DNA of 5,296 nt, taken from positions 1 through 5,296 of the forward strand of contig JAFPDR010000195.1 in the NCBI GenBank assembly GCA_017389885.1. Direction: 5' to 3'. Below the pieces are notes generated by a model. It was not told the DNA's origin and did no database searches. It saw only the letters and a program-made list of their open reading frames with translations. Source of the DNA: Kiritimatiellia bacterium (lineage in GTDB: Bacteria > Verrucomicrobiota > Kiritimatiellia > RFP12 > UBA1067). Positions 1 through 5,296 of the stretch are shown here, piece by piece (position 1 is the stretch's first letter; the number at the start of each line of letters is the position of its first letter). Position numbers and translations under genes: made by a program.

Positions 1-139
1 AGAGGCGGTGACGTTCAGGTATCCGGTGCGCGTCGTCTCGTGCGGCGAGTACGTGCTGCCGGGTCCGAGCGTCGAGGCGATGTACCACCCCGAGCTCCAC
101 GCCCGCCTCGCCCCCTCGCGCGTCGCCATCCGCCGCTGA
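1..139 (+). CDS. C-terminal end of a probable bacterial alpha-2-macroglobulin family protein (5' truncated)
   Basis: Only the last 45 codons are present, read from base 2 to a TGA at 137-139. Seen: the peptide contains FRYPVRVVSCGEYVLPGP, then VEAMYHPELHAR, and ends VAIRR. Known: the extreme C-terminus of bacterial alpha-2-macroglobulins typically has a Y-x-x-R strand, a G-x-[FY]-x-x-P turn, an MY-x-P-E motif and a short final beta strand; all of these are here in the right order and at the very end of the protein. Such proteins are large, envelope-associated protease traps, often encoded near a penicillin-binding protein. Inferred: this is that C-terminal beta-sandwich domain. The thioester and bait regions lie outside the window, so activity cannot be judged. 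It is co-oriented with the next gene but separated by 149 bases, so an operon is not implied. The fragment is short, hence moderate confidence. Confidence 0.6.
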   Translation, partial: EAVTFRYPVRVVSCGEYVLPGPSVEAMYHPELHARLAPSRVAIRR

Positions 140-178
140 CCCCCGTCGGCGTAGTTGACGATTAGACATTGAATTTTT

Positions 179-201
179 TGGCGGAAAGTGCGTGTCCGCC
201 A
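179..201. repeat. Inverted repeat / potential hairpin in the intergenic gap
   Basis: A perfect 7-base inverted repeat, TGGCGGA (179-185) and TCCGCCA (195-201), flanks a 9-base loop. A run of six T (174-179) precedes and overlaps its left edge. No T-run follows the right arm on the plus strand, and on the minus strand the stem is followed by A rather than T, so it does not fit a canonical intrinsic terminator in either direction. It lies about 40 bases after the upstream stop and just before the promoter-like motif, so it could be a weak or factor-dependent terminator, an operator, or chance in GC-rich DNA. Confidence 0.4.
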
Positions 202-202
202 G

Positions 203-232
203 TTGCCGCGCCGCGCCTGTTTTTGGTATTAT
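203..232 (+). promoter_or_regulatory. Putative promoter of the glycoside hydrolase gene
   Basis: An AT-rich island in GC-rich DNA contains TTTTGGTATTAT (221-232). TATTAT (227-232) resembles a -10 box and the TGG just before it fits an extended -10 element. A weak -35 candidate, TTGCCG (203-208), lies 18 bases upstream. The -10 ends 56 bases before the ATG at 289, leaving room for a short leader. The main support is that the same 12-base core recurs, with one mismatch, before the next gene at 2704-2715. No transcription start can be fixed from sequence alone. Confidence 0.55.
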
Positions 233-240
233 TCAAACAG
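217..240. repeat. Inverted repeat flanking the -10-like motif (possible operator)
   Basis: CTGTTT (217-222) and AAACAG (235-240) are perfect 6-base reverse complements separated by 12 bases that contain the -10-like TATTAT. This is the size and position of a dimeric repressor site overlapping a promoter. The second copy of the promoter motif (2704-2715) keeps the left arm but lacks a right arm at the same spacing. The symmetry is therefore either specific to the glycoside hydrolase gene or fortuitous. Confidence 0.3.
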
Positions 241-277
241 AAGGCGCGGATAGTCAGATCTGCGCCGCCATCAAACC

Positions 278-284
278 GAGGAGA
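278..284 (+). promoter_or_regulatory. Ribosome binding site deciding the glycoside hydrolase start
   Basis: GAGGAGA lies 4 bases before the ATG at 289 and is a strong Shine-Dalgarno match. It favours 289 over the in-frame upstream TTG at 169, which would place 40 extra residues of uncharged/basic sequence before the signal peptide and would run through the promoter-like motif. Confidence 0.75.
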
Positions 285-288
285 CAGC

Positions 289-2694
289 ATGAAGAATTCC
301 GTTGCAGCCGCATTTGCCATCGCCGCGCTTGGGGCGGCGGCATACGACCTTCCGCCGTGCACGGTTCCGATGAACATCGGAGTGCAGATGAAGGCGGACA
401 CCTTCAACGAGGCCACGCTGCGCGAGGTGCGCGGACTCGGATTCCGCGTGGTGCGGCGCGGACTCTACTGGAGCTCCGTCGAGAAGGAGAAGGGCGTATA
501 CGACTTCTCGTCCGTCGAGCCCCAGATGAAGCTCTGCAAGGAACTCGGGCTCACGGTGATAGTGACGCTCTTCAGCTCCAACTCCCTGTACGAGCAGCCG
601 CGCGGCGGCGTGCAGACGGAGGAGGCGCGCAGGGGATTCGCCGCGTTCGCCGTCGCCGCGGCGAAGCGCTTCGACGGACAGGACGTGATGTTCGAGATCT
701 GGAACGAGCCGAACGTCCGCACGTTCTGGCGGAAGGACGGAACCCACAACTCGCCGGAGTTCGCGAAGGAGTACTCCGACCTCGTCAACGCTGTCGTGCC
801 CGAGATGGTGAAGGCCGTGCCGGGGGTGTTCGTAATGGCGGGGTCCGTGTCCAACTACTGGGAGCCGAGCTACCAGTGGACGGAATACTGCTTCAAAAAC
901 GGCGTCCTCAAGAGCGGCATCCGCGCGTGGAGCGTCCATCCCTACGGCGTGAAGACGCCCGAGGAGTTCAAGAAGGGGCACGACCGCACGAAGGAACTTC
1001 TCAAGAAGTACGGCGCGCCGGACATGCCGATCATCGACTCGGAGCGAGGCTTCACGAACGTCAAGAACGGCGTGAACGACGAAGGGTGGTCCGGCGGATC
1101 GGACGCCAAGCTGATGGACTACCAGGCGTGGCACCTCGTGCGCCAGTACCTCGTAGACATGATCGAGGGAATCCGCCTCACGAGCTGGTACGAGTACAAG
1201 GGCAACGAGGGCTTCTCCCTCTACGAGAACGGCAAGCCGCGTCCCGCGCTCGAGGCGTTCAAGGCGATGGTCCGCGAACTCGACGGCTACTCGTTCAAGT
1301 CCCTCGTGAAGACGGACAACCCGCAGGACCGGCTGGCGCTCTTCTCGAACGCGGACGGCGCGGTCAAGCTCGTGGCGTGGACCTCCGCAAAGGCGGGAGG
1401 CAGCCCGGACGAGACGATGGAGCATGCGGTTGTGGTGCGCACAGCGGACCCGCTCTCCGGCGCCGGAATGCTCGGCGACGCGGCGAAGGTCCCGCAGGGA
1501 ATCGGCCTCTGGCTCACCGGCGCGCCGCAGTACGTCGCGCTTCCGGAGGGAGTCGAGCCGGTCGAGGGAGTCGGCATAGGCCGCGCGATGTTCCCGGCCG
1601 TTCCCGGCGGGGCCGCGCCGGGCGCTCCGGCGGTCGTCGAGGGCAAGGCGCTCGACCTGTGCCGCGCCGAGGCGGGGTGGAAGTTCATCCCCAACACCGG
1701 GAAGGGCGAGGTGAGCGTGGGCAAGGCGGCGGACGGCAAGGACGCTGTGTTCATCGACTGGGACTTCTCGCAGTCGAAGTCCAAGTCCACGCCGTACGTC
1801 ATGACGTCCGTTCCGGTGCCCGGAGTGGACGGCGCGGGATCCATCGACTTCCTCGCGAAGGCTCCGTCCGCTCAGAGCCTAACGCTGCGCGTGATCGACG
1901 CCACGGGGCAGACGCTGCAGTTCCGCTGCCGCATAAAGGGAACCGGCGCGTGGGAGAAGATGTCGTTCCCGCTCTCGCGGAAGCTCGAGCACTGGGACGG
2001 CGCGAACGACGGATTCGCGCACTTTCCGCTCAAGACGCTCAACGTGAACGTCCCGAAGCCGGGAGACGCCGTTTCCGGACGCGTCGAGCTGTGCGACTTC
2101 GCGACGACCGCCGGCGCCGCGCGTCCGGCCGCGTCCGCCGCCCCGGCCGCCCCCGCCGCCGCTCCCGCGCCGATAGTGCCGAAGGCGGCACCCGAGCTGA
2201 AGGCGACGAAGCCCGCGGCCGCTCCCGCCGACGCGAAGGACCTCGGTCTCTTCTCCGGCAATCCGGCGTGGACGTTCATCCCCAACACCGGGAAGGGCTC
2301 GTTCGAGCTGCGCGAGGTCGAGGGAGTGAAGGCCGGCGCGGTGAAGTGGGACTTCGCGGGGTCGCGCGCGAAGGGCGTCCCGTACGTCATGGCGAGCGTT
2401 CCGGTGAACGTCGAGGCGGGAACGGCCATACACCTCCAGGCATGCTCGTCCGTGGCGCAGAAGCTCACGTTCCGCGTGAAGGACTCCACGGACCAGACGC
2501 TCCAGTTCAAGACGAAGATCGCGCCCGGCGCGTGGAGCGACGTGAAGTTCCCCCTCTCGAAGAAGCTCGAGCACTGGGACGGCGCGAACGACGGCGTAGT
2601 GCATTTTCCGGTCAAGTCGATCGCGGTGAGCATCCCGATGCCCGCCGACGCCACGAGCGGCGAGACGCTTTTCTCGAACTTCAGCGTGAGGTGA
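289..2694 (+). CDS. Secreted clan GH-A glycoside hydrolase (GH39/GH5-like) with two C-terminal copies of an unclassified domain
   Basis: This encodes 801 residues, predicted to hydrolyse a glycosidic bond outside the cytoplasm; the substrate is unknown. Seen: a Sec-type signal peptide at residues 1-18 (MKNS, an Ala-rich core, likely cleavage GAAA|YD). Residues ~25-330 look like a (beta/alpha)8 barrel: FRVVRRGLYWSSVE (52-65), EIWNEPN with Glu140 as the likely acid/base, SVHPYG (215-220), PIIDSERG with Glu252 as the likely nucleophile, and TSWYEYKG (298-305) followed by NGKPRPALEAF. Known: Asn-Glu after strand 4 and Glu after strand 7 define clan GH-A, and the wording is closest to GH39/PslG-like or GH5-like enzymes. 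Residues ~340-430 look like the beta-rich accessory domain common after such barrels. A short Gly/Pro/Ala linker (~436-450) leads to two related domains, ~454-606 and ~650-801, separated by an Ala/Pro linker (~607-649). Inferred: these duplicated domains bind carbohydrate. The ATG was chosen for its RBS and signal peptide. The clan call is firm; the family is not. Confidence 0.88.
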   Translation: MKNSVAAAFAIAALGAAAYDLPPCTVPMNIGVQMKADTFNEATLREVRGLGFRVVRRGLYWSSVEKEKGVYDFSSVEPQMKLCKELGLTVIVTLFSSNSLYEQPRGGVQTEEARRGFAAFAVAAAKRFDGQDVMFEIWNEPNVRTFWRKDGTHNSPEFAKEYSDLVNAVVPEMVKAVPGVFVMAGSVSNYWEPSYQWTEYCFKNGVLKSGIRAWSVHPYGVKTPEEFKKGHDRTKELLKKYGAPDMPIIDSERGFTNVKNGVNDEGWSGGSDAKLMDYQAWHLVRQYLVDMIEGIRLTSWYEYKGNEGFSLYENGKPRPALEAFKAMVRELDGYSFKSLVKTDNPQDRLALFSNADGAVKLVAWTSAKAGGSPDETMEHAVVVRTADPLSGAGMLGDAAKVPQGIGLWLTGAPQYVALPEGVEPVEGVGIGRAMFPAVPGGAAPGAPAVVEGKALDLCRAEAGWKFIPNTGKGEVSVGKAADGKDAVFIDWDFSQSKSKSTPYVMTSVPVPGVDGAGSIDFLAKAPSAQSLTLRVIDATGQTLQFRCRIKGTGAWEKMSFPLSRKLEHWDGANDGFAHFPLKTLNVNVPKPGDAVSGRVELCDFATTAGAARPAASAAPAAPAAAPAPIVPKAAPELKATKPAAAPADAKDLGLFSGNPAWTFIPNTGKGSFELREVEGVKAGAVKWDFAGSRAKGVPYVMASVPVNVEAGTAIHLQACSSVAQKLTFRVKDSTDQTLQFKTKIAPGAWSDVKFPLSKKLEHWDGANDGVVHFPVKSIAVSIPMPADATSGETLFSNFSVR
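1648..2106 (+). repeat. First copy of the duplicated C-terminal domain (within the glycoside hydrolase gene)
   Basis: Residues ~454-606 of the hydrolase. Key blocks in order are WKFIPNTGKG (464-473), WDF (491-493), PYVM-SVPV, LRV-D-TGQTLQF, GAW, FPLSRKLEHWDGANDG (560-575) and HFP. Alternating hydrophobic residues suggest a beta-sandwich. By eye about half the residues match the second copy. Two DNA blocks are identical between copies: 25 bases (1683-1707 versus 2274-2298) and 32 bases (1981-2012 versus 2563-2594). I do not recognise a named CBM family; a carbohydrate-binding role is inferred from its position after a catalytic domain. Confidence 0.85.
2107..2235 (+). other. Ala/Pro-rich linker segment between the duplicated domains
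   Basis: Residues ~607-649 of the hydrolase are dominated by Ala and Pro (runs such as AAPAAPAAAPAP), then Lys/Ala/Pro-rich (KATKPAAAP). This low-complexity composition is typical of flexible inter-domain linkers in secreted carbohydrate-active enzymes and marks the boundary between the two repeats. The underlying DNA is a monotonous run of GCC/CCG/GCG codons. Confidence 0.75.
2236..2691 (+). repeat. Second copy of the duplicated C-terminal domain (end of the glycoside hydrolase)
   Basis: Residues ~650-801, running to the last codon before the stop. It preserves WTFIPNTGKG (661-670), WDF (687-689), PYVM-SVPV, FRVKD-T-QTLQF, GAW, FPLSKKLEHWDGANDG (754-769) and HFP. The decapeptide LEHWDGANDG is identical in both copies. 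Differences cluster in the stretch after GKG and in the middle strands, as expected of diverging tandem domains held by shared core or ligand-contact residues. No C-terminal sorting signal such as PEP-CTERM follows: the protein ends in a beta-like strand FSNFSVR. Confidence 0.85.
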
Positions 2695-2703
2695 GGGCAT
2701 CTG

Positions 2704-2715
2704 TTTTGGTATAAT
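2704..2715 (+). promoter_or_regulatory. Putative promoter of the FAD oxidoreductase gene
   Basis: TTTTGGTATAAT contains a perfect TATAAT (2710-2715) preceded by TGG, a full extended -10. It matches the motif at 221-232 in 11 of 12 bases, and both copies are preceded by CTG. It starts 9 bases after the hydrolase stop codon, and the -10 ends 31 bases before the ATG at 2747. No convincing -35 lies 16-18 bases upstream, where the sequence is still the end of the hydrolase gene. The oxidoreductase may therefore be transcribed from its own start even though the gap is operon-sized. Confidence 0.6.
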
Positions 2716-2730
2716 ACCCAACTAAAAATT

Positions 2731-2737
2731 GGAAGGA
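2731..2737 (+). promoter_or_regulatory. Ribosome binding site of the FAD oxidoreductase gene
   Basis: GGAAGGA lies 9 bases before the ATG at 2747. It supports that start over the in-frame ATG at 2768, which would remove the Lys-Lys n-region of the signal peptide. Confidence 0.7.
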
Positions 2738-2746
2738 ACAGGGACG

Positions 2747-5296
2747 ATGGTGAAGAAAACGATCACGATGGCGGCGGCGCTCGCGGGGGCGGCGCTTTTC
2801 GCGGACATTCCGGAGTCGGTGGACGTGCTGGTCCTCGGCGGGACGGTGCGCGGCGTATCCGCCGCGGTGGCGGCGAAGGAGGCTGGCGCGGACGTGTACC
2901 TCGTCGCGCCGCGTCCGTTCCTCGGCGAGGACATCGCGGGCAAGCTGAGGCTGAAGAAGCCGGCGGGGGAGATGGGGCCGATATGCTCGGCCATATACGA
3001 CCCGAAGGGGCATGAGGGCTCGTACGCGTTCGGCGACACCACGCCTGCGCAGGCGAAGAAGGCGCTCGACCGCGCGCTCCTCGACGCGAAGGTCCCGTTC
3101 GTCACCTGGACGATCGGCGCGGAGTACGTGCGCGACGCGGACGGAAAGATCGCCGGCGCGAAGGTCGTGAACCGCAACGGCGAGAGGACGATCCGCGCGA
3201 AGTGCGTGATAGACGCCCGAGACAGGCTCGGCGAGATCGCGAAGGGCGAGTATCCGTTCGTCAGGTACATAATCTCCGGCGAGGCGCCGAAGTCCCCGAA
3301 GGTCAAGGCGACCGCGGTTTCCGACGCGATCGAGATCAAGGAGGGCTCGAGGGGTCCGTTCCAGAGCAAGAACCAGCCCAAGAAGATCGCCGCGCGCCTG
3401 TGGAGGTGCGAGATGACGCTTCCGATGGAGGACGGCTCCGCGCGCTCCCTCGCCGCCGCCGAGCAGCTCGCCCGCGACCTCACGTGGACCCCGACGCAGA
3501 TCGACTCCGCGGACTCCATCATCTTCGGCTCCGACGCGTACGACGCTTCCGCCGAGGAGCGGCTCGGACGCTCCCAGGGCGCGATGGCCGCCGAGCGCGC
3601 GAAGAACGCGGAGATGCCGGTGATCGCCGACGAGAAGTCCGGCGACCTGCCGGTCATCGCCGAGTGCGACGTGTTCGTCGCGGGAGCGGGCACCGGCGGA
3701 GCGCCCGCCGCGATCGCGGCGGCGAGGGCCGGCGCGAAGACGATCGTCGCGGAGTACCTCCCGCGCATGGGCGGGACGATGACGGACGGGCTCATCGGAC
3801 TCTACTGCTACGGCTTCAAGATCGGCTTCACCGAGGAGCTCGACAAGGGAGTGCACGACTTCGGGGCGATATACGGGCAGTGCAAGGCCGAGTGGATGCG
3901 CGCCGAGGCCCGCAAGGCCGGCGCGGAGATCTGGTTCGGCGCGCTCGCCACTGGCGTGCGCAAGGAAGGAGACACGCTCGTCGCCGTGGAGGTCGCGTTC
4001 CAGGACGGATCGCGCGGACTCGTCCGCACGCGCGCAACAGTCGACGCCACGGGCAACGCGGACCTCGCCGCGTTCGCCGGCGAGGAGACGGAGTTCATCG
4101 ACGCGACCGAGCTCTCGCTCCAGGGCGCGGGCTCCACGCCCAAGATCCTCGGCACGAGCTACCAGAACACCGACTACGCGTTCGTCGACGACACGGACGC
4201 GGAGGACCTCTGCCACTTCACGCTGCGCGCGCGCCAGAACTTCGGCACCTACGTCTGGGACCAGAGCCAGAACGTCAACAGCCGCGAGCGCCGCCGCCTG
4301 CACGGGGTCTACTACGTGACGGCGCAGGACATCATGAACGAGCGCACCTACCCCGACGTCATCTCGCTCGCGCGATCCAACTTCGACACGCACGGACAGA
4401 CCGTCTCCGACGAGTTCTTCATCGAGGCGCCGCACGCGAAGGAGGCGCTCAAGGTGAACATCCCGTTCCGCGCACTCCTGCCGAAGAAGACCGACGGACT
4501 CCTCGTCACGGGGCTTGGCATGAGCGCGCACCGCGACGCGATGCCGGTCCTGAGGATGCAGCCCGACGTCCAGAACCAGGGCTACGCCGCCGGGCTCGCC
4601 GCCGCGTCGAGCGTGAAGGAGAACTCGCGCCTCCGCGACATCGACATCCCCGCGCTCCAGAGGAAGCTCGCCAAGCTCGGCATAGTCGGCGAGAACGTCA
4701 TCGGGATGAAGGACAGCTTCCCGCTTGCGGACGCCGAGATCGAAGCGTCCGTGAAGACGCTCGCGAACGGATACGAAGGCCTTTCGAAGGTGCTCAGCGA
4801 CACGGCGCGCGCGCTTCCGCTCCTGCGCGGCGCATACGCCGCGGCGGAGGGCGAGGAGGCGAAGCTCGTCTACGCGCACGTGCTCGGGCTTCTCGGCGAC
4901 GCGACGGGGCGCGAGACGCTGGAGAGGAAGCTCGCGGCGACCGCGGAGTGGGACAAGGGCTGGAACTACAAGGGCATGGACCAGTTCGGGCGCAGCGTGA
5001 GCCTCGTCGACTCCTATCTCATCGCGCTCGGGCGCTGCGGCGCCGAGTCGTCGTTCGAGTGCATCGACGCGCTCGCGAAGAAGCTGAAGGGCAACTCCAC
5101 GTATTCGCACTACCGCGCAGTCGCGCTCGCTCTCGAGCGCCTCGGAGATCCGCGCGGGGCGGACACGCTCGCCGCGCTCCTCGCGCTCGAAGGCGTCTCG
5201 GGCCACGCGTTCGCGTCCGACGACCTTACGCACAAGGTGCCGGGGTACGAGACGTTCGCGACGAAAAACCTCGGGCTCGGCGACATGGAGCGCAGC
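2747..5296 (+). CDS. Exported FAD-dependent oxidoreductase with two nucleotide-binding regions and a C-terminal HEAT-like region (3' truncated)
   Basis: 850 codons are open to the window edge. Predicted to be a flavin-dependent redox enzyme of the FAD_oxidored type (PF12831-like); the substrate is unknown. Seen: a signal peptide at residues 1-19 (MVKK, hydrophobic core, LFA|DIP) without a twin-arginine motif. Residues 25-54 form a first Rossmann beta-alpha-beta (DVLVLGGTVRGVSAAVAA), where the usual third-position Gly of GxGxxG is Thr, and VIDARD (154-159) resembles a strand-end ATG motif. After a helical hinge (~270-300), residues 307-340 form a canonical site (DVFVAGAGTGGAPAA), followed by MGGTMTDGLIG (341-351), VDATGNADLAAFAGE (432-446) and the C-terminal FAD-contact region GLLVTGLGMSAHRDAM...QGYAAGLAAA (584-620). 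Residues ~685-820 contain helical HEAT-like units (LGLLGD, GWNYKGMDQFGRS, HYRAVALALERLGDPRGADTLAALL). I recall this layout from PVC-group proteins but cannot verify it here. The remaining C-terminus is missing. It lies 52 bases after the hydrolase gene, suggesting shared carbohydrate use. Confidence 0.85.
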   Translation, partial: MVKKTITMAAALAGAALFADIPESVDVLVLGGTVRGVSAAVAAKEAGADVYLVAPRPFLGEDIAGKLRLKKPAGEMGPICSAIYDPKGHEGSYAFGDTTPAQAKKALDRALLDAKVPFVTWTIGAEYVRDADGKIAGAKVVNRNGERTIRAKCVIDARDRLGEIAKGEYPFVRYIISGEAPKSPKVKATAVSDAIEIKEGSRGPFQSKNQPKKIAARLWRCEMTLPMEDGSARSLAAAEQLARDLTWTPTQIDSADSIIFGSDAYDASAEERLGRSQGAMAAERAKNAEMPVIADEKSGDLPVIAECDVFVAGAGTGGAPAAIAAARAGAKTIVAEYLPRMGGTMTDGLIGLYCYGFKIGFTEELDKGVHDFGAIYGQCKAEWMRAEARKAGAEIWFGALATGVRKEGDTLVAVEVAFQDGSRGLVRTRATVDATGNADLAAFAGEETEFIDATELSLQGAGSTPKILGTSYQNTDYAFVDDTDAEDLCHFTLRARQNFGTYVWDQSQNVNSRERRRLHGVYYVTAQDIMNERTYPDVISLARSNFDTHGQTVSDEFFIEAPHAKEALKVNIPFRALLPKKTDGLLVTGLGMSAHRDAMPVLRMQPDVQNQGYAAGLAAASSVKENSRLRDIDIPALQRKLAKLGIVGENVIGMKDSFPLADAEIEASVKTLANGYEGLSKVLSDTARALPLLRGAYAAAEGEEAKLVYAHVLGLLGDATGRETLERKLAATAEWDKGWNYKGMDQFGRSVSLVDSYLIALGRCGAESSFECIDALAKKLKGNSTYSHYRAVALALERLGDPRGADTLAALLALEGVSGHAFASDDLTHKVPGYETFATKNLGLGDMERS

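Noticed and set aside
155..183. TTGACG (155-160) as the -35 of a sigma-70 promoter
   Set aside because: No -10-like hexamer is found 16-18 bases downstream; that position is a T-run leading into GGCGG.
174..201. Intrinsic terminator for the upstream gene
   Set aside because: The stem is preceded rather than followed by T on the plus strand, and on the minus strand it is followed by A, so neither direction matches a stem plus T-run.
169..288. TTG at 169 as the hydrolase start, adding 40 residues
   Set aside because: No RBS precedes it. The extension would run through the promoter-like motif and bury the signal peptide; the ATG at 289 has GAGGAGA 4 bases upstream.
2107..2235. GC-rich low-complexity tract as a DNA repeat or CRISPR-like array
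   Set aside because: No regular repeat unit or spacers. It is explained by Ala/Pro codons of an inter-domain linker.
192..2714. An 840-residue plus-strand open frame overlapping the whole hydrolase gene in another frame
   Set aside because: Its translation is Arg/Gly/Ala-rich low-complexity sequence with no recognisable fold. It is the expected shadow of a GC-rich gene with strong third-position bias, while the other frame has a signal peptide, RBS and catalytic motifs.
2718..2732. CCAA / TTGG inverted repeat near the oxidoreductase ribosome binding site, as a translational switch
   Set aside because: Only 4 base pairs with a 7-base loop; too weak to support and expected by chance.
2681..5233. 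An 850-residue minus-strand open frame covering nearly the entire oxidoreductase gene
   Set aside because: Composition is dominated by Arg, Leu, Val and Glu with no motif. It is antisense to a gene with clear FAD motifs, and antisense frames stay open in GC-rich coding DNA because stop codons are rare.

Overview
The window is GC-rich DNA with a strong bias for G or C at third codon positions. All three recognisable genes lie on the plus strand. I take it to be a bacterial chromosome fragment. The gene types (a secreted clan GH-A glycoside hydrolase, a secreted-type FAD oxidoreductase with a C-terminal helical-repeat region, a bacterial alpha-2-macroglobulin tail) and the AT-rich upstream motif of the form TTTTGGTAT(A/T)AT recall the PVC superphylum, perhaps Kiritimatiellota or Lentisphaerota. 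That assignment is inference from general familiarity; no marker gene here proves it.

Layout: (1) Bases 1-139 are the last 45 codons of a gene whose end resembles bacterial alpha-2-macroglobulins. (2) Bases 140-288 are an intergenic gap with a hairpin-capable inverted repeat, an AT-rich promoter-like motif set inside a second inverted repeat, and a clear ribosome binding site. (3) Bases 289-2694 encode an 801-residue predicted secreted glycoside hydrolase: signal peptide, TIM-barrel catalytic domain with a WNEP acid/base motif, a beta-rich accessory domain, then two copies of a ~150-residue unclassified domain joined by an Ala/Pro linker. (4) Bases 2695-2746 are a 52-base gap that repeats the same promoter-like motif (11 of 12 bases) and has its own ribosome binding site. 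(5) Bases 2747-5296 encode the first 850 residues of a predicted exported FAD-dependent oxidoreductase that runs off the window. It has two successive Rossmann-type nucleotide-binding regions (the first degenerate) and a C-terminal HEAT-like helical region.

The two large genes are adjacent and co-oriented and both carry signal peptides, so they may act together on an external or periplasmic carbohydrate, one hydrolysing and one oxidising or reducing. The repeated motif suggests that each also has its own promoter, so this may be a row of separately started genes rather than one operon. No intrinsic terminator, RNA gene, CRISPR array or mobile element was seen. The most interesting points are the shared upstream motif, the duplicated unclassified domain with long blocks identical at DNA level, and the double nucleotide-binding architecture of the oxidoreductase.
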